Notes: generated by a model not told the origin, from the sequence alone. Shown: positions 22,401 through 33,901, counted from the stretch's first letter. The stretch is 64,000 bases of DNA from Beta vulgaris subsp. vulgaris (GCF_026745355.1 NC_079207.1:37347421-37411420); one strand, 5' to 3'. Made by a program: numbers and translations.

Positions 22401-23780
22401 TACAAATATATTAGAACAAATGAACCAACAAATGTACGGGAATATAAGCTCATGTTATTGTATAATATAGAAGAATTGTGTTGATAATACAAACGTTAAA
22501 AAGTGCAATTTCATAATAGCCAAGAAATCTAAATGTGACATCAGGCACTTATGACATTCATGCACATCCTAAATAATCTTGAACTTTATAATATCTTATC
22601 AGTCATAAGTATTAGTAAATGCATTCTTAATGTTTCCAAATTTTTCAACATATACAAGCATACGATAGAATAACTCCAAATGGATGTTAATAATGACTAT
22701 TGAAATTTATTAAATTGGTATGCAACCATCAAATAAATTATGTATTTAATAGTTTTTTAAATTAGAATATATTCAATACATACAACACTTCACGTCCAAT
22801 TTACGCATGCAATTTATTTATTTACATTGCCATTCATAGTCTAATTTATTTACTTATCTGTTTTCTTTATTCAATCTGATTGGATCAATTCTTATTGTCA
22901 GTAAATTAATCTCCTTTTTTACATGAAATGCATAATTTAAAAAATTTTGTATCATTTGATTTCATGAAAAAATCATCAAAATATTTCTATATTAAACTTC
23001 TCGTGCTTTTTTCACATGGGTAAAAAACCTTAGCGATTATAAAATCTATTGATCACAAATAGTGTTCAATTAATTCATTAGATTTTTCAGTGACAATGTT
23101 AAACATTAGCATATGCTTATAAATTCCAAGTTATGTGAAATAAGCAATATAATTTCAAGGAAGGTAATGATTAAAATCTATAACTAGAGAACATAATGAA
23201 TATAAAATGAAAATGCAGATAATGTAAGATGACTAAAATCATGATGAAATATTTTTATAAATATGCAGTGGTGGTGGAAGAAAACAAGAGAGAGGGGAAG
23301 AGGGACTGATGTAAGTGGGAGAATAAGTGGTTCCATAGTTGACTCCCAGTAGTGGAGCGGAGTGTGATATGATCCTCCAAGTGAATCAATAAGCACATCA
23401 GATACTTTTTAGTCAACTTATTATTAAAAAATGATTAGTCACATGTTGCACGGTAATATTAACTACCTCAGTCATTGAACGCACGAGTTATTAGTCAGTT
23501 TTAAAACATTCTTAATAAGCGGTATGATTATAAAAATTTAAATCACCAGCTAATATCCATACCATTTAGGAGAAACATCCTAACATCATAAATTTTTTTT
23601 AAAAAAAAAACTTCTCGTGCATTTTGGACGGGTTTTCATCATAAAGTTAAGCGAGGAAGACGACAAGTTATTTTCATTCAAGTGGCACACTTTTCATTCA
23701 ATATGCGTTTTTGAAGAAACAAAATCATAAGTTTAATTAAGGAACACAACAAGTTGTATTCATGTCTAACTGAAGAACAA
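22401..23780. repeat. AT-rich non-coding repeats, copy A
   Basis: From 22812 on, homologous to copy B (42488-43440). It contains two more CTCGTGC..-type termini (about 22995 and 23610) like the one at 21668. The 70-codon minus frame at 23184-23396 is largely shared by both copies but is not similar to known proteins. Confidence 0.5.
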
Positions 23781-26262
23781 TGTAACACCCCGATAATTCT
23801 CTCTTTTTAGAAATACCTTTATAAATATAACACTTAGAGAATTACCCAAGTATTATTGCCCGTGTGATAACATATCGGCTTACTCAGAATTTTGTAGCGG
23901 AAAACATATAACTACACTTTAAACTTTTATTATAATAAAAAAAATAAGTATCTTTAAAATCAAAACTCTAAATATGTCTATTCAAATAACTTATTAAAGT
24001 ATGTTCCTACTAATAAAAATAAAATATACTAGTTATACATTATCTCCATTCCAGATTCCCAATGATGCACATCTACGAACCTGTAATGTCAACGCTTTAA
24101 AGAATCTGCTCACCAAAATGGATCATCACAGGATCAATAAGGCAAAGTCATGATCAATAATCAGAAACAAAGCACGTAATCAGCAAAGCTGAGTACTACA
24201 TACTAAACATAAGCATTCCTAACATGACACTAATAAATAACGTGCAGGAATAAATAATAACATAATCATATAATAGTCAGCAGATAACTTTAACTGAACT
24301 AAACTCTAAACATCTTTTTAATACTTAAACGGAATAGTCATTGGAACAGAGTTGTCTTATCTACTAATGCCTTCATTAAGAAGACGAAATACGGGAGCTA
24401 CCACGTATTCCATAATGACCTGCGATATCGAGGAACTTTTGAACTAAAAGAGGGATGGTGATCAATCCATCTTCTAGAAAAGTCATGGGCTACCACCATG
24501 TACTCCAACCCTTAATTTCCAACTCTAGACGTGCACCAGTCTTCAGTTTATAACTATTTACACTTTACGTTAATTTCCATTTATCACTTGTTATGACACA
24601 CATACAAGCAACACAGAAATAATAATCAAACAGTCACAACCGACGTCTTTTATCTTAGGATTTAATAAGTGATCACACTTAACAATCCAAGACTTACTTT
24701 CTTTTTAATCTTAACTTTCTTATTTGTTGAACCTAGGCAACAACCAAACTTACCTTTAAAAGGCATAATTATCAACTTACCAAATAAGGCCCACAGTCCT
24801 CATAATAAGATAGTGAGAATAATACTTGTCAGGGAATACATGAATAACATGATTCAATCTCTACGACATATATTAATTCCTCATGCGAATTAATAAATAA
24901 AACTCCTTTTTCATGCTTGTATCAAATATTCCATACAAACATACAATCCAATGCTCATAATAAATCTCAAATCACATGCTTGCACACAGGCATAAAACAT
25001 GTAACAATCAAATACTAGAAATCATATATGAACATAATAAGTTCCTATACATGATACTAAAATTTCTTTCTCCTTAAATCATGATCTAATCACATAGCAC
25101 ATAGTATGTACGTACCTTGTTAAACTAGTCGGCATACCACTTTTAACTCCTTAAAAGTCTCCTACATAGTATTCTCCGCCTAGAAATCAATATAAATAAA
25201 ATCAATACTCTTAAATAAAAATACAGTAACTCTAAAATATTTAAAATCCCCTTTAAATATATTCAAAAGCTGATTTTAATATCAAAACTCCAATTAATTT
25301 TAATTCCTAGCAACTTTAAAAATCATAAAACCTTCTTTAAACATATATAAACATGTTTAAAACCATAATCTAAATCAATCTCATAGTATATAATATGCTA
25401 CTTTGGTTTGCTAGTAATTAAAACCCTAAAAATCCATGCTTTAATGATTAAGACTACAATCTAACCATAATAAAAAATCTGAATTTTATTCTTATATATA
25501 AAATATATTGAATCAAGATTACTTATTAAAACAGTAACTTAAAACCAATAATCATGATTAACATTAAAAGAAAGCATAAAAACATAGTCTTTAATGGAAA
25601 CTTGAGGAAGAAGAAAAGAAAAAGGGAGAAAAATAGTGAAATACCGAAATCGCGAGTGAAATATAGCAGCAAAACTGCGAAACTTGCAGAGGCCATAACT
25701 GATAGAATAATAATCGGCATCGAGTGGTTTTTGAGCCAAAGTTCAATAACTTTTCGAGATCTACAAGTTTCAAGAAGGAAGCTTTGGCTAAAAACAAACG
25801 AAACTATGAGAAATCTGGCCAATCAGATTCGGGTGAGAGAAAGAAAATCGTGAGGAGAGAGAGAAAGTAATCTTTGTGTGGAATAAATAATTGGGTATTA
25901 GATATTTATAAGGAGCTTCTTTTGGGCTTAGTAAAAGGAGATTGGATTCAATTAAAATTGATGATGAATAGGATAAGCAAATTAGAACTTTTATCATCAA
26001 TATGACTCCTTATCTTTATTGGGTTCCTCAAGTCCATTAGACTTCTTTTCCAATAGAAAGTAGTATTTAAAGCTTTTATCAAAACATGCTTTAATTAAAA
26101 TATTTTTAATTTCTTCAATTCTTAAAATAATTTCCTTTGACTTTTAACATAGTCAGCCTTTTTAAATAGTCAAATCATTTTAAAAACTAGATTATGTTTA
26201 AATATAAATATATATATACTAAAATATATTCATAAAATCCTTTAAAATTATGGGGGATTACA
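23781..26262 (-). repeat. Gypsy-2 3' LTR, copy A
   Basis: 2,482 bp, ends TGTAATCCCCCA and CGGGGTGTTACA on the minus strand, alignable with the Gypsy-1 LTR at many points. A TATA-like TATAAATATC lies at 25901-25910 (minus), followed by a CT-rich leader. Frames of 66-99 codons on both strands at 25526-25853 are kept in copy B but lie in LTR leader DNA and match no protein. Confidence 0.9.
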
Positions 26263-26298
26263 GTCTACCCCCTTAAAAGAAGTTTCGTCCCGAAACTT
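26263..26298 (-). promoter_or_regulatory. Gypsy-2 polypurine tract and hairpin, copy A
   Basis: The minus strand reads a perfect hairpin AAGTTTCGGGACGAAACTT then CTTTTAAGGGGGTAGAC, touching the LTR. A second tract (CTTTAAGGGGGGTAGGA) is at about 26536-26552. Confidence 0.75.
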
Positions 26299-26569
26299 GA
26301 CACGAAAACTCACATACTTTCAAAAGTTTGAACTCATCTTTTCAAAAGTTTAAAACGAATTGTGCCCCATTGTGAACACTTTTTCTAACATAAAACACTT
26401 GTGTTACTTATGAACACATTTCTTATGTGGAGAATCTACTTCTTTTGCACTAACATATGCAAATTGCCTAACATAGGCATACAAATGTATGAAAATCTCA
26501 TAAAAATAGGCAAAAAGCGCGAAATTTATCGCATCCTACCCCCCTTAAAGAAAACGAGTTACGCCCTCG

Positions 26570-27420
26570 TAACTCACCTCAAGGAATAAGTCTGGATACT
26601 TCTTTCTCATATCATCTTCGGCTTTTCACGTTGCCTCTTTAGACTCATGGTTATACCAAAGGATTTTCACGATGTGGACATCCTTATTACGTGTACTACG
26701 CACTTTCCTGTCGAGAATCTTGACAGGTCTTTCCTCATATGTGAGGCTACTATCGATCTGAACTAGTTCAGGCTCTAGGACATGACGCTAATCAAAAGGT
26801 GCCATCTTTATGCTCGCATGACAACTATTGTTATAGGAAAACTCAATCAAATCTAATTGGTCCTCCCAACTACCTTGAAAGTCAATCGCACATGCTCTCA
26901 ACATGTCTTCCATAGTTTGGTTAGTCCTCTCAGTATGACCATCAGTCGCAAGGCGAAAGGTTGTACACATTTTCAATGTTGTCCCAATATTTAATTGGAC
27001 CTTTTCCCAAAATTTTGAAAGAAACCTAGAGTTTCGGTCAGAAATGATATCCTTTGGAACTCCATGTAGTCTCACCACTTACTTAATGTATGTCTTAGCG
27101 AGCTACTTCTTTTTCCATTTCTCCTTAATAGGTATAAACACGGCGGATTTGGTCAATCCATCCATAATAAGCAAATAGTGTCATTTCCACTTCTCGTCTT
27201 AGGTATGGCAGTCACAAAGTCCATAGAAATAGAATCCCACTTCCATGCATCCAGGAACCTCTAAAGATTGAACCTTCCCCATGGGTCTCTTATGATCTAT
27301 GTTCACTTTCTGACAGTTTAGGCACTTAGAGACATACTCAGCTACCTCTCGCTTCATATATGGCCTCCAATAGATAACCTTAAGGTCTTTATACAACTTA
27401 TCACCCCAAGGGTGCACAGA
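26570..27420 (-). pseudogene. Gypsy-2 integrase and chromodomain-like tail, copy A
   Basis: Tail: RPVKILDRKVRSTRNKDVHI (26670-26740). Core: LHGVPKDIISDRNSRFLSKF, ATDGHTERTNQTMEDML and [13 protein letters not shown] (26788-27078). Zinc-binding end: [19 protein letters not shown] (about 27280). KMAPFD runs straight into RHVLEPE, so about 390 bases present in Gypsy-1 (11615-12005) are lost. Stops and shifts also present. Confidence 0.85.
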
Positions 27421-28135
27421 ATATGGAGTATTATGTCCCTCATACATAATACGTCTCTTAAGGTCATTACACATCTGTGGTACACACCACCTCCCTTTAA
27501 ACCTTAGACTCCCATCAGCATGAATCTTAAAGTCAGCTTCCTTACCTCGCTTCATTTTCTCCTTGATTTTATCTAGGTGCTCATCCCCAACTTGCCCCTC
27601 TATGATATCATCGAAAACTGACAAACCCAAAGAAAGAGTATAGTCTTGCTTCACTTTCCCCAGGATTTAAAACTTCTAAGCTCAGCCTTTGCATATATCT
27701 ACATAACTCCTCAAGAACTATCAAGGCACTCAAGCTAGGACTCGATTTTCTACGCAAGGCATCAACAATGACATTTGCTTTCCCCTCATGATACTAGATA
27801 TCTAGATCATAATCTTTAATTAACTTTATCCATCTTGTTTGCCTCATATTTAGGTCTTTTTGGGTGAAAATGTACTTCATGCTCTTATGGTATGTGAATA
27901 TCTTACAAGTTGCTCCATAAAGGGAATGTCACCAAATTTTCAATGCAAACACTATGGCAGCTAACTCTAGGTCATGGGTAGGGTAATTAGCCTCATAAGG
28001 TTAGTTGACGTGATGCATACGCAATGACCTTCCCATTCTGCTGTAACACACATCCTAGACCATTCTTCGAAGCATCACTATATACCTCAAATCCCTCATT
28101 CCCATCAGACAGGGTCAAAATAGGTGTAGAGGTTC
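27421..28135 (-). pseudogene. Gypsy-2 RNase H and linker, copy A
   Basis: The linker [20 protein letters not shown] is open (to 27654). RNase H pieces follow in changing frames: KANVIVDALRRKS-like (about 27750), [14 protein letters not shown] (about 27860), [10 protein letters not shown] (about 28060). The catalytic pattern is decayed. Confidence 0.8.
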
Positions 28136-29440
28136 AACAATCCTTCAAAATCTGAAAGGCTTCTTCACACTTTTCACTCCACTCAAATTTGGACTCCTTT
28201 TTCATCAAATTGGTCATAGGTCTTGCTATCTTCCAGAAATCTCTCATAAATCGTCTATAATAGCCAGCTAGACCTAAGAAACTTCTGATATATCTGACAC
28301 GCTCTTTGGAGTTGGCCACTCACTCACAGCTTGAATCTTAGCAGGATCTACATAGACTCCTTCCTTAGACAAATAGTGACCCAAAAATGTTACTTTCTTC
28401 AAACAAAACTCACACTTAGAGAACTTGACATATAATTGGTTTTTCCTCAATGTCTCCAAAATGAGCCTCAAAGCATCAACATTCATTAACATTCTCATAA
28501 TTTCTCTCTCTTCATCTCATTCGTCCACATCTCTTTCCACTAATTTTATCACCTACCCTTCCCATTTCACAATTCCACACCTTCATTCATTAACCTCCCT
28601 TTTACCTTCTCTCTCCTACTTTTCCATACCTCACCTCTTTTTCTCTCTCCTACTTTCCATACCCCACCCATAATTTGTCTTCCACGTGGCAATGCACCAT
28701 AGGCCACCATTATTGGATGGTTTCCTACTTATTGGTGTTCCCCCTTTTTTTTTTTTTCATTATGAGTGACATACCTCCATTGGTGGGAGGGTTCCTATTT
28801 TCTGATTTTTACAAATGGGGAACCCCAATGTAGGTGCTCTCAAGTGCTCATCATGCTTAGCTTCATTCCTCGAATATATTAGGATGTCATCAATGAAAAC
28901 CACCACAAAAAACTCATGAAAGATCCTATTCATTAAATCCATAAATATAGCAGAAGCATTGGTAATGGCATTATAGTGAACTCATAGTGATCATAACGCG
29001 TTCTAAAGGCAGTCCTAGGTACATCCTTATCAGCTACCCTTAATTGATGATATCCTGAATGTAAGTCGATCTTTGAGAACACACTGACTCCATTCAATTG
29101 GTCGAATAGGTCATCTATTCTAGGCAAAGGATATTTGTTTTTGATGGTTACATTATTCAACTCCTTATAGTCAATACATAGCCTCATGCTACCATCCTTT
29201 TTCTTCACAAATAACATAGGAGCTCCCCAAGGTGATGCATTAGGCTTAATATAACCTTTATCTAAGAGCTCTTGCAATTGCATCTTCAACTCACTCATCT
29301 TAGGAGGTGCAATTCTATAGGGTGCCTTAGATATAGGTGCAGTTCCAGGAACTAAGTCTATAGTGAACTCAACAACTCTAGCAGGTGGCATACCTGGAAT
29401 CTCACTCGAAAACACATCCATAAACTCGTTCACAATTGGG
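28136..29440 (-). pseudogene. Gypsy-2 reverse transcriptase split by a MITE, copy A
   Basis: Right part (28839-29440): [38 protein letters not shown], and the FIDD box in [20 protein letters not shown] (about 28855-28900). Left part (28136-28471): [46 protein letters not shown]. The 367-bp MITE sits between HDEHLR and LETLRK. The frame 28274-28498 starting MRMLMNVDALR is an artefact of the MITE end. Confidence 0.88.
28472..28838. mobile_element. 367-bp MITE inside Gypsy-2 reverse transcriptase
   Basis: Ends AGCATCAACATT and (reverse) AGCACCTACATT, 10 of 12 bases identical, flanked by the direct repeat CTCAA (28467-28471 and 28839-28843). Copy B has the empty site at about 48107-48120 with one CTCAA. 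The inside is CT-rich on the left, with a poly-T run (about 28745) and AT-rich short segments; no coding. A 5-bp duplication does not fit the commonest plant DNA families (2, 3, 8 or 9 bp), so superfamily is not assigned. Confidence 0.85.
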
Positions 29441-30340
29441 ACATCCTCAGTTTTACTTCAACTTCTACTCTACTATCCTGCAACTACACCCTTTTCTCAT
29501 CAATTTCCTCAGATCACTTGCATAGCAGAGATAACTCCAAACTTCTTAGGTTTCCCAAAACGTCTATAGGAGGTCAATTTTCCCAAAGGGTTTCTCAACA
29601 CTACTTTCTGAATCTCACAGTCGATATTGGCCTTGTAAAGACTTAACCAATTCATTCCAAGAATCACATCCAGGTCTCCTAAATTAAATTCTATTAAGTT
29701 AGACGGAAAGACACAACCTCCTATCTTCAAAGGCAGATCTCTAAACAACATGGTACACCTTATGATTTCTCCAGTTGGTATACTAATAGGCAAATCAATC
29801 ACTTCGAAATCTACTAACCCCAACTGAATTTCCTTAGTCAAACCTTGCTCAAATCACTGAGCCTTTAACTCCTTCGTGGCTACTACTTCAAGTGCGAATG
29901 TAGACACTGCTATGAACTTGCTATAATACTTAGAGATGGTCATGCTCCCCATCCTAAGGTTGATAAACTCTTGGATCTTTAGTGTCCTCATAAAAGGAGG
30001 GTAAAAATTTTCCTCTTAACGCAACAATAAAGGATTCCCAATTAAACTCTTTCACAATACGAAGTCTAGTCTCATTCTCTTCCCATCGTAAGTTAGCCTC
30101 ATATTTCAGATGTAGTACAACTTGACCTACTTTCATACTCTCAAGACAGTTCGCAACCCCCAGAAAAAAGTCTTTTCAAATGCCCTAATCGAACTCTCTA
30201 AGAGGATAGAGTTAGCTTACCCCTTAAGGTACGTCGGTTTAATCTTAGCTAGTCTCTCAAACATGTCCCCGCAGAATCGGGAAGCTTAACTCTTTCGAGT
30301 GCAATTTTCTGCTAATAGGTGAATAGCAGAATCTAAGGCA
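29441..30340 (-). pseudogene. gag: Gypsy-2 gag joined to a protease remnant, copy A
   Basis: The frame 29509-29841 starts in gag (LTKEIQLG) and passes within a few codons into the protease C-terminal half (FEVIDLPISIPTGEIIR, LGDLDVILGMNWLSLYKANI). The zinc knuckle and the DSG active site are missing. In Gypsy-1 the two joined points are CTGGGATT at 8324 and at 8961, so a 637-bp loss between 8-base repeats explains it. Gag pieces follow to about 30330 (VGQVVLHLKYEANLRWEENE, FNWESFIVALRGKF). Confidence 0.85.
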
Positions 30341-31150
30341 TCATTATTGTTTTACACTCTACTTCGCGATTGAAATTTAACGTAACTCTACTTTAGGTTC
30401 TAGTATAACTTACATGCCCATCCAAGAAGACAATATTTGATTTGATCATTAAAGATCGCACCAACAAACAATTTCTCAACTAGTTTCAAGTTCAACATGA
30501 AATGTTCTCTATTAATCACATACTCATCCATGTAAAATATATTCACATCAACATGCAAGTAGAAACAAGCAAGCAAGAATATAATCACATAATGAAAATT
30601 TAAATAATAAAAATATCCCCATCACTTGCCCATAATAAATTCTTACTCACTCATATAAATAAATAATAGCTTTTATTCCTCAATCGATAATAAGAATATT
30701 CTATCAATCCAAAATAACCAACTTATAATTATTCCTCAACAATATAAGAATGCTAAATAAGGAAATTTAACCCATTGTAGCTTGACTAATTTCCAACAAC
30801 TAATCTTAAACCATAAATTAATACTCTATGGAGTTATATTATCATTCCTATCCTTATTTCCTTTATACATTTATGGAGTAAACATTTCATCTCCAAAGTC
30901 TCCAAAGTCTTCACTATAATAATAATAATAGTAAAATAATAACTTGAATTCCTATATCTAGTATATCTTCAAATCCTTTTGGGTTGATGTCCATTTTCAT
31001 CCACCTCTAAATCACTCACATCACTCAGATAAGGTCTACAAGTAATATTGTAGATGTCCTTTCAGATTTGCACTCTAGTACAATCAAACTCTTGAATTAC
31101 TTCCTATATCGCTAACAGGGATACCTATTTTTAACACATAACGCATAATG
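30341..31150 (-). other. Gypsy-2 leader, copy A
   Basis: AT-rich untranslated region between gag and the pre-gag ORF remnant. Stops in all frames; no feature recognised beyond homology with copy B. Confidence 0.5.
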
Positions 31151-31266
31151 CTCTATAAGCTAGTGTAGCTATCACTTCCAGGCTCATGACATCGAACATT
31201 CTCATCATCACTCAATACAATTGGGTTATGATGGCTTCCTACTCTATTAACTTGTCTGACAGACAT
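31000..31266 (-). pseudogene. Gypsy-2 pre-gag ORF remnant, copy A
   Basis: ATG at 31264-31266 opens MSVRQVNRVGSHHNPIVLSD, then DENVRCHEPGSDSYTSL and a TAG stop at 31153-31155. The frame goes on SIMRYVLKIG after the stop. NPIVL[TS]DDE and IMR have the same spacing (26-27 residues) as in the intact Gypsy-1 ORF at 6931. Several stops follow. Confidence 0.65.
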
Positions 31267-31360
31267 GGTTAGGGATCTACAACAAAATATACCATAGTAT
31301 TTTAGTACTCTCTCTAAACGCATTCCCTACAAAATAATAGGGAGTAACACTAACATCATA

Positions 31361-32045
31361 CACTAGTAGAATAATTGCTTATTTTTGTGGTGATATTGTT
31401 GCGGTTTTACCCATATACAGCAATATATAACGTAAAAAGAAAAGGAAAAATATACAATAACCATATTGCTGCGGTTTTGGCCGAAAACCGCAGCAATATG
31501 GTTTGAACGAAATTTTTTTGAATTTTTTTTTACTATTTGACCAAACATATTGCTGCGGTTTCTAACAAAAACCGCAGCAATATATTAAAATAATATAAAA
31601 AATTATTAATTTGAACCTATTTCTGCGGTTCCTACAAAAAACCGCAACAATAGGCTTTTAAAATTAATATTAAAAAAATTCACTAGGGTTTTAAGCGCTC
31701 TCTGTTCCCTCCTCTCTCTCCTCTCACGCACCCCTCTTCAGTTCTCTCTCTCTGCTCTCACGCAGCCCTCTTCAGTTCTTCCTCTCTTCCTCCATCTCTC
31801 TCTCTCCTCTTCTCCTCTCTTCCTCTCTCCTCTCACGCATGCCTCTTGACCTCTTCAGTTCTCTCTCTCCTCCTCTCCTCCTCTCCTCAGTTTCATGCAC
31901 CCTCTCATCCTCTCGCGAGGCTTCAACCACCAGATTCGACCGCCTGACAGATTCCATGGTTCGCTTGATTCAACTGTTGGTTCATTGCTCGTCAGACTCG
32001 ACGACGTAAGTTTACTCACAGTCCCTTGGGCGTTCGACAACGCTA
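31361..32045 (+). mobile_element. CACTA left end (family ii), copy A
   Basis: Starts CACTAGTAGAATAATTGC. Subterminal repeats ATTGCTGCGGTTTT and the complement form palindromes (for example 31466-31500 around TTTTGGCCGAAAA). Then a CT-rich leader (31690-31890), then an exon-like part with ATG and a donor-like GACGACGTAAGT at about 32000-32011. No matching right end was found in the window, so it is truncated or very long. Confidence 0.7.
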
Positions 32046-32326
32046 TTTCACTCGCATGCCGTTCGTCAGGTCATATACCAAGAGCTCATCATTTCATTAC
32101 TCAAGGAATACCATGCACATTTCATTCATCACAGAATAGTTGTCTTAGTTTCCATAACTAAGAAATACTAGCATCACGAAAACAAAATAAGTTAACACTA
32201 GCATTAAGCAGTCTAGTACGGGTCTACTTAGATTCCTACTGGTCAATGCTAGCTAGCGTTGAAGGTTTCACACTTTATACTCGGACGGGTCTTCTTTCTC
32301 GTCTTCATTTACGTTTTACATGATTT
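32046..32326. other. Non-coding spacer downstream of the CACTA end, copy A
   Basis: No recognisable gene. Repeated in copy B at 51231-51511 with a few changes. Confidence 0.5.
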
Positions 32327-32797
32327 TCAACTGGTGGAGGCAGGGCTTCTTTCTATTTCTTCATTATCACTATAGCTAGGTTCACCATTATCGGAGGTTA
32401 AAAAGTCATTAAGCCACTTGGCTCTAGCATCGAGCATTCTTTTCTCGAAGTAACTCAATGTGAGATACCACTTCAATTTGCATGTGTATCGTTCATAGTT
32501 TGGCCTTCCATTTTTTAGAATATCAAAGCATTCATTCTTGATTCCGGCATAAGGGCCATCGTTGGGGAGAGTTTGAATTAAAACATTGGCCTGTTTTGGT
32601 GGCGTGAGGTAATCCGAATACTCATGACCTTCATTGAGGTGGTAACACTTCATGGTTAAGCGTAACTTGTAATATATGCTGAAATTGACTCTCCTACCCT
32701 CATCCTTAGAAGGTAAGGTCCTTGACGAGGGGTTCTTGTGCATTTCCTGGCGGTCAAACGTGTCTTGGCCATCTAATAAAATATCATTAACAATCAA
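32327..32797 (-). CDS. Unrecognised 156-residue ORF, copy A
   Basis: Open from MIVNDILLDGQDTFDRQE to a TGA, kept at the same length in copy B (51512-51982). Predicted protein is hydrophilic, with YHLNEGHEYSDYLTPPKQ, NDGPYAGIKNECFDILKN and KWYLTLSYFEKRMLDARA, and an acidic Ser-rich end; no signal peptide or membrane segment. I recognise no family. Between copies there are 14 base changes: 11 amino-acid changing, 3 silent, the ratio expected without selection. Probably a fragment of a transposon or host gene that happens to be open. Confidence 0.3.
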   Translation of the reverse strand: MIVNDILLDGQDTFDRQEMHKNPSSRTLPSKDEGRRVNFSIYYKLRLTMKCYHLNEGHEYSDYLTPPKQANVLIQTLPNDGPYAGIKNECFDILKNGRPNYERYTCKLKWYLTLSYFEKRMLDARAKWLNDFLTSDNGEPSYSDNEEIERSPASTS

Positions 32798-33901
32798 TAA
32801 GTACCTTTGGATTGGAATAGACTTAGACTTAGATTGGAATAGATTAGGAATGGACTTGGACTAGACTTCACATAAAGATGCAGATAGGCCTCGATTTTGA
32901 AATGAACTAGACATATATGGGCCTAAGATTGACTCTAATGCTATCGAATGTATGGGCTGAAATGCACATGGGCCTAAATGAATGCAAAAATGGATTCTAA
33001 TGCATATGGGCCTAGAGTGAATGCAAATGAATTGGATTGAATTTGCTTGATTGAATTGAATGAAGGTGTTTGGACTAGGCTTAGAATTATCGAAATTTAT
33101 TTTTGAAAGGAACCCCTTATTTTTGTCTTTTGTTAGGAAAAGATGATGGATTAATTTTGAAGATGCTTTTTGTAAACGTAGAATCGTCCATTACGACGAC
33201 AAAGTCGGCGAAAAGCTGACGTCCGTTTGCCCGCTTTATTCAAAACGCGTATACAATTTTCTTTTATCCTTTAATTATGAATATCTAATTTTACGGGATT
33301 AAAATATGATTTGAACTATATAAAAAATATCTTTTAAAAATACTTATTTATTATAATAAAACAATTATTATTGATCAATTAGGCTTTCTAAAGAATTAGA
33401 CCCAAAACACAATTATTTATCATGAAATTAATTGGGCTTTAGAATATCATTTCGAAACACAATTCTGGAGTGGTTCTTTAGATTGCTCTTCCATTGGATT
33501 GCACCAATTAATACAGCGGTATGTTTTATCATTGGATCCTTAAATTCAAAGACAATATTATATGTTTACAGAAGCCCCCACTTTGACTGAGGTTCAGGAA
33601 AACGAAAGTCTATAGGGTGTCAGGACGGAGAACGATTCCAAAAGTTGTGCAGTTTAGACGTGATCTATATACGCCGGTCTCTATGAAGCAGAGTTAGTAT
33701 GCTGGACAATAACTACAAGCAATCTGATTACCTACAGAAGAAAATGTTGGCAGATAGGTGCAAACAACTCAGACAAGGCACATAAATGATGCAATAATGC
33801 AAACTTAGACGCTCTAAGGATGCATGAGATACTATGAAAGGATTAATGGTATGCAAAGCTAAGGGTTGACATGTCATGCAAGGTCAGGGTTATGCAAGAC
33901 T
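32798..33901. repeat. AT-rich tail of copy A
   Basis: Non-coding, with GGATTGGAATAGACTTAGAC-type and AATGCATATGGGCCTA-type short repeats (32810-33060) and AGCCCCCACTTTGACTGAGG (about 33572), a phrase seen near retroelement LTRs. Ends at the duplication junction. Homologous to 51983-53095. Confidence 0.45.

Larger units (their letters stand above)
23781..31360 (-). mobile_element. Gypsy-2, 5'-truncated LTR retrotransposon, copy A
   Basis: A diverged relative of Gypsy-1 on the minus strand: 3' LTR (23781-26262), then chromodomain-like tail, integrase, RNase H, reverse transcriptase, protease remnant, gag and pre-gag ORF remnant read right to left. There is no 5' LTR or primer site; the element stops at a CACTA end at 31361. 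Two internal deletions (gag/protease junction and integrase C-terminus) are shared with copy B, so they are older than the duplication. Non-autonomous. A MITE interrupts reverse transcriptase in this copy only. Confidence 0.92.

Noticed and set aside
21859..22492. Long frames of Ile-Pro, Tyr-Thr and Tyr-Arg repeats
   Set aside because: They are translations of the CCTATA array on both strands.
25526..25853. Frames of 66-99 residues on both strands, kept in copy B
   Set aside because: They lie in the Gypsy-2 LTR leader, overlap each other on opposite strands, and are shared only because of the recent duplication.
28274..28498. Frame starting MRMLMNVDALR as a separate gene
   Set aside because: The start comes from the MITE end; the rest is Gypsy reverse transcriptase.
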